21,298 bases of DNA from Patescibacteria group bacterium (GCA_018830585.1 JAHJSD010000098.1:1-21298), one strand, 5' to 3'; shown: positions 1 to 6,122, counted from the first letter of the stretch. Notes: generated by a model from the letters alone, not told the origin. Numbers and translations: made by a program.

Positions 1-73
1 GGGGCGAACCCGCGGAGCCCTTTCGAGCTCACGCTCTCCAAGCGTGTGCAATTGGCCACTATGCGACTCCTCC
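1..73 (-). tRNA. tRNA-Ser (anticodon GGA), 3' part cut by window edge
   Basis: Read on the minus strand the 5' end is GGAGGAGTCGCATAGTGG. It is followed by a 5-bp anticodon stem CACGC/GCGTG around the loop TTGGAGA (anticodon GGA, reading UCC/UCU) and a long class II variable arm AGCTC-GAAA-GGGCT, as expected for serine. The T-arm starts GCGGGTTCG and then the window ends, so the 3' acceptor strand is missing. The visible T-loop continues GCCC instead of the usual A at position 58, which may reflect a poor sequence end or a degenerate copy. The stop codon of a broken GIY-YIG gene overlaps the first 15 bases of this tRNA. Confidence 0.8.
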
Positions 74-291
74 TTTGGTCTGTCTTCCTATTTTACCAAG
101 CAAATCTCTAATTTGCTGTCTTAAAAATTTTTTTCCCTCTGCGGTCTTAAGATACTTTTCTCTTCTTTTAGCATCTGATTTTAAAAGATAGGCCTCGTAG
201 TGAATTAACCTTATGGGCAGTCTGTTTTTGGTAGATTACGAATTTCGTGCTGAATCTTAACTACTCGCGTCACCCTATCTGCCTGGTTTTG
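59..291 (-). pseudogene. GIY-YIG nuclease-like gene remnant, frameshifted and lacking its N-terminus
   Basis: On the minus strand the frame from about 235 down to the TAG at 59-61 reads STKNRLPIRLIHYEAY, then SDAKRREKYLKTAEGKKFL, then RQQIRDLLGKIGRQTKGGVA. This matches the C-terminal half of small UvrC-like GIY-YIG proteins (the STKNR.P...YYE....A..RE.YLK...G..FL pattern). A TAA stands just upstream in that frame, while the neighbouring frame (291-236) reads VTRVVKIQHEIRN, which fits the preceding helix of the family, so a one-base shift near 235 separates the pieces. The catalytic N-terminal GIY/YIG strands are absent; a GTCATCCTGAGG-type repeat starts at 311, just beyond the break. The tail overlaps the tRNA-Ser 5' end. 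Inference: decayed gene. Confidence 0.65.
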
Positions 292-310
292 TCAAAAATT
301 ATCCTCTCCT

Positions 311-440
311 CGTCATCCTGAGGAATTCTGATGACGAAGGATCCAGCTTTAGCGTAATCAGAGAGAGAAACCGTGCTTTCAAGAGTTGTTTACGCTTCGA
401 TAGATTCCTCGACTTCACTTCGTTTCGCTCGGAATGACAT
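311..440. repeat. GTCATTCTGAG-family inverted-repeat unit, copy 1
   Basis: The left end reads GTCATCCTGAGGAATTC and the right end ATTCCTCG...CTCGGAATGAC, in inverted orientation, with GATGACGAAGGATCC inside the left arm. The same ends recur at 3420, 7228, 10221, 14093, 16216, 16409 and, in variant form, at 21180. There is no coding potential. The unit lies where the N-terminal half of the GIY-YIG remnant would be expected. Confidence 0.7.
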
Positions 441-510
441 AAAAAGATGGGGTCCTGTACGGAACCAACACTCTTCCCTCTTTGTCTTGTGTTCGGTGAC
501 TCCTCCTAAA

Positions 511-543
511 AATAGCTTAAAGCTAAAGGCTAAAAGCTAAAGA
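511..543. repeat. Short degenerate tandem repeat (AGCTAAA units)
   Basis: The sequence is a run of AGCTTAA / AGCTAAAGG / CTAAAAGCTAAAG units. Similar low-complexity TTAAAC/TTAAATG runs occur at 10141-10210, 20688-20722 and 21097-21165, always between genes. Confidence 0.55.
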
Positions 544-630
544 CAAAACCGACTCTGCTGTTGCGTCTACAGTATTTAAAAAAAGATCAATCTTTACTTG
601 TCGCTCTGTCATTTTCTTCGACCCAAAATG

Positions 631-642
631 ACTAACGTTAGT
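631..642. repeat. Perfect 12-bp palindrome ACTAACGTTAGT
   Basis: This is a perfect dyad in the gene-poor stretch 441-906. It could be a protein-binding site or chance; nothing nearby identifies a regulator. Apart from this palindrome and the hairpin at 663-682 I see no supportable gene between 441 and 906. Confidence 0.35.
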
Positions 643-662
643 TGGTAAATGAATAAATTAAG

Positions 663-682
663 GGTGGGCCTGGAGGCCCACC
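663..682 (-). terminator. Terminator-like hairpin downstream of tRNA-Arg
   Basis: GGTGGGCC and GGCCCACC form a perfect 8-bp GC-rich stem with a 4-base loop. On the minus strand it is followed by a moderately T-rich stretch (CTTAATTTATT). It would end transcripts coming from tRNA-Thr, the HAD gene and tRNA-Arg, or a short RNA starting near 765. The U-tract is weak, so the assignment is tentative. Confidence 0.4.
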
Positions 683-906
683 TGTTCTTATCGTTAGCCT
701 TCCGGTTCTGTTCGAACACGGCTCACGTTGCGAACTTAGACGGGTAAAGACTTGAACCGATGGCAGACCCCGAGCAAAAAAACCTTTCTATTATCCTTCC
801 TTTTTTTATGATAACAGGTGCTGTTTTTAGGGCCTTTCTTTTTAGGGGCTCTCGCCCTCCTGTCGCTGGCAAAGCCGAGTTAGACCCGGCAAAGCCACGT
901 TTGACG

Positions 907-982
907 TGGTGCGCCCGGAGGGACTTGAACCCCCAACTTTTGGATCCGCAATCCAACGTTCTATCCATTGAACTACGAGCGC
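907..982 (-). tRNA. tRNA-Arg (anticodon GCG), CCA encoded
   Basis: The minus strand gives acceptor GCGCTCG/CGGGCGC, a D-arm typical of arginine tRNAs (AGTTCAATGGATAGAAC), anticodon stem TTGGA/TCCAA around loop TTGCGGA, and T-arm GGGGGTTCAAGTCCCTC. The discriminator A and the CCA end are encoded (positions 910-907). The anticodon GCG is unusual: most bacteria read CGN codons with an ACG tRNA edited to inosine by TadA. The tRNA lies 13 bases after the HAD gene stop and is probably co-transcribed with it. Confidence 0.93.
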
Positions 983-995
983 TTGGTCTATTTTA

Positions 996-1805
996 TCATT
1001 CTCTACTGTTTCCTGCGGTAACAAGGCTCTCAATAACTGCGCCGATGCTATTAACGGTCAGGACTCGCCCTTCGCCTTCTTCGGATAGGCGGTGGTTGTT
1101 TCTTCCGAATTCGCGCCCCTCGGGCTTAGAATTGATCCAAACACCTCTGGTGCCAAGAGCAACGGTTGGTTCGATATCTTCTTTCCAGTTGTCTCCGATC
1201 ATTAAAACTTTTTCCGGTGGGATTGCTAATTTTTGAAAACAGCCTGACCACTGGTCTCTTTTTGGCCGATCAACCGAAAGACAAACTACTTCTTTAAACA
1301 TTCCGGCCAAGCCGGTTTGCCGCAATTTTCTTTCAGTGTATCTTTCTCCTGCGTGGGTAACCATTATCGGGTCTAAACCCGCTTCAAAGAATTTTATTAC
1401 TGTTTCTTTTGCACCGGGCAGTAGGGGATAAGGATCTTGGTCGTAAATTTGATGAATTTTAGTTTCGGCGGCTCTGACTTTTGGATGATCTGGGGGCAAT
1501 CCTAATTGCCGGGCGGTAATATGGGTAGGCCAGAGTAAAATTTCCCTGTTTACATGAAATTCTAGTCGCAGTCTCCCTACCATTTCCAGAAATTGCTCGT
1601 TGAACTCCGGGATGCGCTCGGGGTCCGGACAAAGTTCTTGGATGGCGCTGTCGATCCCGGCTAAGAAAACAGATAAAGAATCTATTAAGGTTCCGTCAAA
1701 ATCTAAAATTGGATATCCGACTCCGAGCTTGTCAAGACTTTCTCTTAGCGCGGCCGGAGAAATTTCTTCGACCGCTCGAGGATGACGGCTTGCCTCTGGA
1801 GTCAT
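996..1805 (-). CDS. HAD-superfamily hydrolase (phosphatase-like)
   Basis: This is a 269-residue protein with all HAD motifs: motif I ILDFDGT (nucleophile D35, acid/base D37), motif II T150 in IMVTHAG, motif III K182, and motif IV GDNWKEDI (D205, D210). Residues 45-130 between motif I and II form a helical C1-type cap, as in phosphoglycolate-phosphatase/pyrophosphatase-like HADs. The substrate cannot be told from sequence. The first 30 residues before motif I are longer than usual. No internal ATG lies before motif I, so the ATG at 1805 is the simplest start, although only a weak purine-rich site (AGAAAAGA) precedes it. The gene sits between tRNA-Thr (68 bases upstream) and tRNA-Arg (13 bases downstream) in the same direction, suggesting one transcript. 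Confidence 0.85.
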   Translation of the reverse strand: MTPEASRHPRAVEEISPAALRESLDKLGVGYPILDFDGTLIDSLSVFLAGIDSAIQELCPDPERIPEFNEQFLEMVGRLRLEFHVNREILLWPTHITARQLGLPPDHPKVRAAETKIHQIYDQDPYPLLPGAKETVIKFFEAGLDPIMVTHAGERYTERKLRQTGLAGMFKEVVCLSVDRPKRDQWSGCFQKLAIPPEKVLMIGDNWKEDIEPTVALGTRGVWINSKPEGREFGRNNHRLSEEGEGRVLTVNSIGAVIESLVTAGNSRE

Positions 1806-1844
1806 TCTTTTCTGAAATAAGGGCGGGATAATTTTCTTATTAGT

Positions 1845-1864
1845 TTTTCGCTTTTCGCTTTTCG
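1845..1864. repeat. CTTTTCG heptamer tandem repeat
   Basis: Three CTTTTCG-type units lie between the HAD start and tRNA-Thr. This is low-complexity spacer with no gene in it. Confidence 0.5.
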
Positions 1865-1872
1865 TTTTTTTG

Positions 1873-1945
1873 AGCCACCTCTCGGGATTGAACCGAGGAC
1901 CTACTCTTTACAAAAGAGTTGCTCTGCCAGCTGAGCTAAGGTGGC
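1873..1945 (-). tRNA. tRNA-Thr (anticodon TGT)
   Basis: The minus strand gives a perfect acceptor GCCACCT/AGGTGGC, D-arm TAGCTCAGCTGGCAGAGCA, anticodon stem ACTCT/AGAGT around TTTGTAA (anticodon TGT, reading ACA), and T-arm CTCGGTTCAATCCCGAG. The discriminator is T and CCA is not encoded, unlike the tRNA-Arg nearby. A TATAAT hexamer 11 bases upstream, in the end of repeat element A, is the likely -10 box. Confidence 0.95.
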
Positions 1946-1956
1946 AAACCGACCTT

Positions 1957-1962
1957 ATTATA
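1957..1962 (-). promoter_or_regulatory. -10 box of tRNA-Thr, provided by repeat element A
   Basis: A perfect TATAAT on the minus strand lies 11 bases before the first tRNA base, a correct distance for a start just before the mature 5' end. It is the terminal hexamer of the 140-bp element A; copies C and D end with the same TTCACGTATAAT. No good -35 is visible at 17 bases (the sequence there is the GGCAGG palindrome), so recognition could depend on the near-extended TG just upstream. Confidence 0.5.
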
Positions 1963-2101
1963 CATGAACCAAGAAAACCTGCCTGCCGGCAGGCAGGCCA
2001 TGGGGCTTTACTCCCGGGCGAATTGGTTTTCTGGTTTAGGCATGTTCGCCCCAACGGGGCGTTTGGATTGGTGCTGTAAGTTTACCCGCGGGGCTCCATA
2101 T
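1957..2101 (-). repeat. 140-bp palindromic element, copy A (full length)
   Basis: Read on the minus strand it begins TATGGAGCCCCGCGGGTAAA and carries the small palindrome CGCCCCGTTGGGGCG. It then has AACCAGAAAACCAATT, the strong palindrome CCTGCCTGCCGGCAGGCAGG and the end TTTTCTTGGTTCATG-TATAAT. The same order of blocks recurs in C (9858-9993) and E (15935-16070), and with changes in B (9026-9214). Copy A ends immediately upstream of tRNA-Thr. No ORF is supported here. Confidence 0.8.
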
Positions 2102-2235
2102 CAGGAAAAAAGATCGGCGGGTAAAACTGAAAGAAATAAATAAGGAAGCGGTCTTGGAACGTTCTTTTTGGGTTTTTTTAGGAAAGAGCAAGAAGCGTTA
2201 ACGGAAAGATCCCGCCAAGGACTTGTGGGCAACGA

Positions 2236-2340
2236 TTTTCCCCGAAAGGGAAAAAGTGGGTGAGCTGGTCCGGGTTTTACGTCGGACACTCCGCTCTCCC
2301 GATTGATTGCTTGTGGAGGAAAAGCTCTTGCCCTGTCCAC
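2236..2340. other. Hairpin-rich stretch, possible structured RNA, in a gene-less gap (2102-2540)
   Basis: Three hairpins follow one another: TTTTCCC/GGGAAAA (2236-2254), GTCCG/CGGAC (2268-2287) and GTGGA/TCCAC (2313-2340). No known RNA family was recognised: the conserved cores of RNase P, tmRNA and SRP RNA are not seen. An open minus-strand frame crosses 2101-2340 but has no recognisable domain and no start context. Otherwise 2102-2540 holds only a CACCCCCGGGGTG palindrome. Confidence 0.25.
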
Positions 2341-2501
2341 CCTTGAATCGTTTTACCTCATCAAAGGCAGATCAAGTATCCTTAACGGGACAATTTAATT
2401 GTATTTGTTTTCTGCTCTGCCTGTCAAGGCGGGCAAAGATGGTCAAAGGGATGCAAATAGAATCGTAATCGGAGAGCCGGAAATAGAGAGAGTGAGGTAC
2501 T

Positions 2502-2516
2502 ACACCCCCGGGGTGT
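2502..2516. repeat. Short palindrome ACACCCCCGGGGTGT
   Basis: This is a near-perfect 15-base palindrome. The core CACCCCCGGGGTG recurs at 7026-7038, and at 16317-16390 its two halves are separated by another inserted palindrome. Confidence 0.6.
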
Positions 2517-2540
2517 AAAGAATAGAAGCTAAGCTCGGAG

Positions 2541-2567
2541 TTGGATCTAAAAAGAGTGTGTTATTAT
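2541..2567 (+). promoter_or_regulatory. Promoter of the DUF1858 gene, probably leaderless
   Basis: TTGGAT (2541-2546) is followed after 15 bases by TATTAT (2562-2567), or after 17 bases by TTATAA. The ATG at 2576 lies 8 bases after TATTAT, so transcription would start on or within a base or two of the start codon. No Shine-Dalgarno sequence fits between them. Confidence 0.5.
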
Positions 2568-2575
2568 AAAATCTG

Positions 2576-2851
2576 ATGAAGAGAAAAGGAGAAATTACCA
2601 AAGAAGTGAAAATAATGGAGTTAGTTTCCCGTTATCCGGAATCAACGGCGGTGTTGATGAATCACGGCTTCCATTGTTTAGGCTGTGTTTTGGCTCAATT
2701 TGAAACCTTGGAGGAGGGTGCTCTGGCCCACGGCATGGACGAAAAAGAGATAGGCAGCTTGATTAAAGAGGTCAATTCGGTGATAAAAATCAGCTCAGGT
2801 AAGAAGGCTCAAACAAAGATTAAGCAGGGGAAAAAGAAGCAGGCTGATTAA
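2576..2851 (+). CDS. DUF1858 hybrid-cluster-associated redox disulfide protein
   Basis: This 91-residue protein carries the DUF1858 signature (TIGR03980-type): an N-terminal helix MELVSRYPESTAVLMNHGFH, the redox pair C34-L-G-C37, and then a helix ending ...KEIGSLIKEVNSV. Family members are small cytoplasmic proteins thought to take part in thiol/disulfide or metal chemistry, often near hybrid cluster proteins; none is visible here. The last 20 residues are a Lys/Gln-rich tail (KKAQTKIKQGKKKQ) that overlaps the end of the convergent M50 protease gene by 57 bases. ATG 2576 is favoured by the promoter position; M14 (2615) is the alternative start and would still contain the whole domain. Confidence 0.85.
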   Translation: MKRKGEITKEVKIMELVSRYPESTAVLMNHGFHCLGCVLAQFETLEEGALAHGMDEKEIGSLIKEVNSVIKISSGKKAQTKIKQGKKKQAD

Positions 2852-3406
2852 GGAATTTCCATTAAAAATCGGCAGAAGCAGGCCTAACAATATCGGCAAA
2901 CTGCTTACCTTTAAAAAATCTTCTACCACTTCCGACTGCTCGAAAGGTAGCAACCCGGTCAAAATTTTGGAGCCGTCAAGTGGGTTGAGTGGGATGAGGT
3001 TAAAAAAAGCCAGTCCTAAACTGATCATTAAAAATCGGTGGAATAGTTCTAAGGTGATGGCCGGCAGTTGGACGGGGACTAATTTAAGAAGAACCCCGAC
3101 CAAAATGGCGCAAATGATATTGCTTAAAGGCCCGGAAAGGGCGATTAATCCCTGGTCTCTTTTCGGCTGGCGCAGATTATAAGGGTCGATTGGTACCGGT
3201 TTTCCCCAACCAAAGCCGAGAAGGAATAGGGCGGCAGTGCCGATTGGATCTAAGTGGGCAAAAGGATTTAAAGTCAGTCTGCCTTCGAGTTTTGGGGTTG
3301 GGTCGCCCAAGTAGTCGGCGGCCCAAGCATGGGCGAATTCGTGGATTGAGATAGCGGCCAAAATGGCAATAACAGAAATCAACATTTTACGATAAACTTG
3401 TTTCAA
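2795..3406 (-). CDS. M50 (site-2 protease-type) membrane metalloprotease
   Basis: This 203-residue, strongly hydrophobic protein is a minimal rhomboid-sized S2P. The zinc motif HEFAH (H22, E23, H26) lies in the first membrane helix, and the third ligand motif NPLDG (D144) in a later one. NPFAHLDPIG and GWGKPVPID are also conserved in the short M50 group without a PDZ domain. It should cut membrane-embedded substrates. The assigned start is TTG (3406) preceded by AAGG five bases away; the ATG at codon 8 is an alternative that keeps the zinc motif. It converges with the DUF1858 gene, their ends overlapping by 57 bases. Substrate and regulation are unknown. Confidence 0.88.
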   Translation of the reverse strand: MKQVYRKMLISVIAILAAISIHEFAHAWAADYLGDPTPKLEGRLTLNPFAHLDPIGTAALFLLGFGWGKPVPIDPYNLRQPKRDQGLIALSGPLSNIICAILVGVLLKLVPVQLPAITLELFHRFLMISLGLAFFNLIPLNPLDGSKILTGLLPFEQSEVVEDFLKVSSLPILLGLLLPIFNGNSLISLLLFPLLNLCLSLLT

Positions 3407-3419
3407 AACCTTATCTTAC

Positions 3420-3549
3420 CGTCATTCCGGGCTCAACGCGACGTCGCATGACTGTCGCCACGCGATGCCGCATGGCTGTCGTGACCCGGAATCGATACAG
3501 ATTCTGAATCACCCCAATCATGCGACGGGGTAAAAGTTTAGAATGACGG
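3420..3549. repeat. GTCATTCTGAG-family inverted-repeat unit, copy 2
   Basis: It is bounded by GTCATTCCGGG (left) and GAATGACGGG (right) in inverted orientation, about 130 bp. The interior holds imperfect GACGTCGCATG / CGATGCCGCATGG repeats. It lies between the M50 start and the rpmB promoter, with no gene in it. Confidence 0.65.
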
Positions 3550-3587
3550 GAATAGTTAGTTTTGAAGCTGGTTCAATTAATAAGCTC

Positions 3588-3616
3588 TTGATTGGAAACG
3601 CTTGTTTTGGTATAGT
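3588..3616 (+). promoter_or_regulatory. Promoter of rpmB-def, overlapped by a 13-base dyad
   Basis: TTGATT (3588-3593), 17 bases, then TATAGT (3611-3616) make a good sigma-70-type promoter, with a start near 3623 and a leader of about 43 bases. The -10 lies within the dyad GGTATA-G-TATACC (3609-3621), which could be an operator or chance. No clear ribosome-binding site precedes the rpmB ATG. Confidence 0.65.
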
Positions 3617-3665
3617 ATACCAGCTTCGGCTTGTTTACTAATTTTTCGATCCTTTTTTAACTAAA

Positions 3666-3902
3666 ATGGCGGTTTGTGATAATTGCGGCAAAAAATCCGT
3701 TGTTGGTAGAAATGTCTCCCATGCGGAGAACAGAACCTTAAGAAAATTTCGCGCCAATATCCAAAAGATTACTTTTATGGACCAAGACAGTAAGACGACC
3801 CGTAGCTTTTGTACCAAGTGCATCAAGAGGCTGAAAAAAGAAGGCAAAATAGTCAGTTTAGGGAAAAAGGAATTGCCGGAGAAAACAAAAAAGAGTGGAT
3901 GA
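3666..3902 (+). CDS. rpmB: Large-subunit ribosomal protein bL28
   Basis: This 78-residue protein has the bL28 pattern: C4-x2-C7 followed by GRNVSHAENRTLRKFRANIQ, which fits the ribosomal RNA contacts, and a second C49-x2-C52 pair (zinc-binding C+ form). The basic tail is usual. It is a structural component of the 50S subunit. The stop codon overlaps the start of def (ATGA), so the two are translationally coupled and share the promoter at 3588-3616. Confidence 0.95.
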   Translation: MAVCDNCGKKSVVGRNVSHAENRTLRKFRANIQKITFMDQDSKTTRSFCTKCIKRLKKEGKIVSLGKKELPEKTKKSG

Positions 3903-4489
3903 TCTTAGTTTATCCTAATACTTCTTTAAGAAAAAAGGCGGGGAAAATAGCCAAGCTTAGTCCGGAAACGGAAAAAGCGATCTTGCAATTGGAGAAAGAT
4001 TTATCGGTCTCTGAGATAGGTGTCGGTTTGTCGGCGCCCCAAATCGGCAAGAATCTTCCGGTTTTTGTCATCCAGGATCACTCTTATCGCTCTTCACAGG
4101 ACCACCATTGCGGTTTTAGGATTTTTATTAATCCAGGAATTGTCAGTAGCTTTGGCGCAAAAAAGACGTATCCTCAGGTATTAGACGCCGATAATAATAG
4201 AGAGGACTTTTACGAAGGCTGTCTATCCTTCCCTGATCTTTACGGGACGGTTAAAAGGTGGTTAAAAATAAAAACCGCTTATCAGATGCCCGGTAAAAGC
4301 GGTAAACTAATTGATAGAGAAGAAGTATTAACCGATCTTCTCGCAATCGTTTTTCAGCACGAACTGGATCATTTGGAGGGGATTGTCTTTCCCGACCGGG
4401 TGAAGAAAGAGGGGGGTAAACTGTTTTATCGTGGCAAGAGCGGTGAAATTGAAGAAATCAGTTGGGAGCGATTTGAGAAACTTTTTTAG
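3899..4489 (+). CDS. def: Peptide deformylase
   Basis: The 196-residue protein removes the formyl group from N-terminal methionine of new proteins. All three metal-site motifs are present: motif 1 GVGLSAPQ (41-48), motif 2 EGCLS (metal ligand C108) and motif 3 HELDH (H154, E155, H158). The stretch between motifs 1 and 2 (about residues 60-105) is longer than in E. coli Def. The start is taken as the ATG at 3899 that overlaps the rpmB stop; the same frame is open further upstream, inside rpmB, but residues encoded there match nothing in the family. It is coupled to rpmB. Confidence 0.95.
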   Translation: MILVYPNTSLRKKAGKIAKLSPETEKAILQLEKDLSVSEIGVGLSAPQIGKNLPVFVIQDHSYRSSQDHHCGFRIFINPGIVSSFGAKKTYPQVLDADNNREDFYEGCLSFPDLYGTVKRWLKIKTAYQMPGKSGKLIDREEVLTDLLAIVFQHELDHLEGIVFPDRVKKEGGKLFYRGKSGEIEEISWERFEKLF

Positions 4490-4497
4490 CATTTCTA

Positions 4498-5094
4498 ATG
4501 GAAACAAAAACAGTTTTTGTTTTAGGGGCGCCTGCTTCAGGTAAGTCCACTTTTATTCGTTTCTTTTCTCTTGCGGCTAAAAGAAAGGGCCGTTCTGCGT
4601 TTGCAATTTATGACGGTGAATTGTTGAGACAGCTTTGTCCCAAGATAAATATTGGTAGAGGTAGAGGGTATTTTTACCGGGGCGACTCTTTGATTTTGGA
4701 AGATGATTCCCGCCAGAGGATTTTGAATCTGGTCTTTAAAGAGGTGGCTTCTGCTCTTTTGAGAAACCAAAACAGCTACAATTATTGTTTAGTGGAGTTT
4801 ACTCACCCCGATTGGAAAATGGTTCTGAGTAACTATTTTGGTGAAGTTTTCCGCCTTTGCCCGGTGTTAGTTTTTTTAACAATAGGCGGAAGAGATTCGT
4901 TGAGGAGAAATAAATTAAGAAAGGAATCTTCGGTAGTACCCGATAGCTATATCAGATTGTTTAAGGGGGAAGACGAGAAGACGGATAGATGGTTTAGAAA
5001 GAAATTTGATCATTTTTTTAGGGTCGATAACCAGGGAAAAAAGAGGAACCTTTATACTGTGGCAGCTGATATTTTAGGTCAGTTAGAGGGGTGA
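4498..5094 (+). CDS. P-loop NTPase / kinase-like protein, function unknown
   Basis: The protein has 198 residues. A Walker A motif GAPASGKST (10-18) directly follows the first strand. YCLVEFTHPD (about 95-105) could be the Walker B strand, and the basic stretch RRNKLRKE with the following DSYIRLF resembles a kinase lid. This is the layout of small nucleotide or metabolite kinases, but no substrate-specific motif is recognised. It starts 8 bases after def and is probably in the rpmB-def transcript. Its 3' end overlaps the convergent radical SAM gene by 16 bases. Confidence 0.7.
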   Translation: METKTVFVLGAPASGKSTFIRFFSLAAKRKGRSAFAIYDGELLRQLCPKINIGRGRGYFYRGDSLILEDDSRQRILNLVFKEVASALLRNQNSYNYCLVEFTHPDWKMVLSNYFGEVFRLCPVLVFLTIGGRDSLRRNKLRKESSVVPDSYIRLFKGEDEKTDRWFRKKFDHFFRVDNQGKKRNLYTVAADILGQLEG

Positions 5095-6098
5095 CTTTTT
5101 CCTTGGAAAACAACGATCCTGTGGTAAATACAAATAGGCTTGATTCCGTCGGGTAAAGATGGCGGACCAACTTTTCGATTACTGAGTTCTTGTGCCGGAC
5201 AGAGGGCACGAGGCATTGTTTTCAGTAGGCTCCGTTCATTTCCGGAATGCTTCATGACCACTCCTTTTTCAGTGACAAAACCGCTGTTGAGATTTTGTTC
5301 ATCTGTGAGCAGACAGCAGTAGTATATCGCACCATTGGAAAATACGTAAACTCGGTTTGGGTGTTGGAGTAGACAGGGATACTTTCGGAGAATATCCTGC
5401 TTCCTGGCCTTTTCTTTTGAGAATCTAATCGGGTAGCGCAGAGCTATATGTTTGAGCCCTTTTATTTTTTTTGCTTTCTCGTTTATTTCTAGCCACTCTT
5501 GCGGGCTAAGGATAAGTTCGGGATGTTTTTTAGCGTTGCCGGTAAACGAAGTGTAGTTGACACTTAGGCGATCGACGCCGATATGGTCTAACTCTCGAGC
5601 TGCTTTCTCGAATTCGTGAAAATTTATCTTGTTGGCGGTAAAGATAACGTGGGTAGTAAAGCCACTCTTGACAGACTTTTTAATGCTTTTGACACAGGTG
5701 GTGAAATGGCCTTGTCCCCTAATAAAATCGTTTGTTTTTTCGGTTGCGCCGTCCAAGCTAAAAGTAAACCGGGTAACCTGTTTTGGGTCCAGTTGGTTAA
5801 TTACGGCAGGATTGGTGCCGTTGGTGCTGATACCGATTTCCTCATATTTTAACGCCCGGGCGAGGCTTATCGATTGGAAGAGAATTGGGGAGAGTGTTGG
5901 TTCTCCGCCGCTAAACTCGACGGAAGAATAATCCCTTTTTCTAAAAAAGCGCAGAACATTCTCGACCTGTTTTAAACTTAACGAGGAACGGCGGTAAATT
6001 GAATTACCTAAGAAACAGTGCTTACATCTTAAATTACACTTTCCGGAAAGAAAAATGTTCAATTTTTTCAAGTCTTGGGTTTTGATTTTTTTCATCAT
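5079..6098 (-). CDS. Radical SAM enzyme with Cys-containing (SPASM-like) C-terminus
   Basis: This 339-residue protein has the [4Fe-4S] motif C21-x3-C25-x2-C28 (CNLRCKHC), the SAM-contacting GGEP (64-67), ISTNGT (90-95) and SLDGA (114-118), all in the right order for a radical SAM barrel. The C-terminal third has C242, C261, C262, C300 and C323, in a spacing like a SPASM/twitch auxiliary cluster (YYCC...CPAQ...CIY). Such enzymes modify peptides, cofactors or proteins; no precursor peptide gene is recognised beside it, so the substrate is open. ATG 6098 is followed at once by another ATG. A TATAAT lies 6 bases upstream, implying a leaderless message. Confidence 0.88.
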   Translation of the reverse strand: MMKKIKTQDLKKLNIFLSGKCNLRCKHCFLGNSIYRRSSLSLKQVENVLRFFRKRDYSSVEFSGGEPTLSPILFQSISLARALKYEEIGISTNGTNPAVINQLDPKQVTRFTFSLDGATEKTNDFIRGQGHFTTCVKSIKKSVKSGFTTHVIFTANKINFHEFEKAARELDHIGVDRLSVNYTSFTGNAKKHPELILSPQEWLEINEKAKKIKGLKHIALRYPIRFSKEKARKQDILRKYPCLLQHPNRVYVFSNGAIYYCCLLTDEQNLNSGFVTEKGVVMKHSGNERSLLKTMPRALCPAQELSNRKVGPPSLPDGIKPICIYHRIVVFQGKSHPSN

Positions 6099-6104
6099 TA
6101 TGCT

Positions 6105-6110
6105 ATTATA
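6105..6110 (-). promoter_or_regulatory. -10 box of the radical SAM gene, six bases from its ATG
   Basis: A perfect TATAAT on the minus strand lies 6 bases before ATG 6098, so transcription should begin at the start codon (leaderless mRNA). No strong -35 is seen; the inverted repeat 6123-6155 occupies that place. Confidence 0.5.
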
Positions 6111-6122
6111 AAATATCGAGAA

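Noticed and set aside
580..627. 29-codon minus-strand ORF starting MTERQVKIDLF
   Set aside because: It runs into the AGCTAAA tandem repeat and has no likeness to a known protein; too short to support.
663..705. A minus-strand frame with ANDKN, reminiscent of the tmRNA tag ANDENYALAA
   Set aside because: No stop follows the tag soon, and there is no tRNA-like acceptor end or pseudoknot core of tmRNA in either direction.
760..1236. 158-codon plus-strand ORF across tRNA-Arg and the HAD gene
   Set aside because: It is antisense to a tRNA and to a protein with all HAD motifs.
2101..2340. 79-codon minus-strand ORF
   Set aside because: No ribosome-binding site or family likeness; it starts amid hairpins and its 3' end abuts element A.
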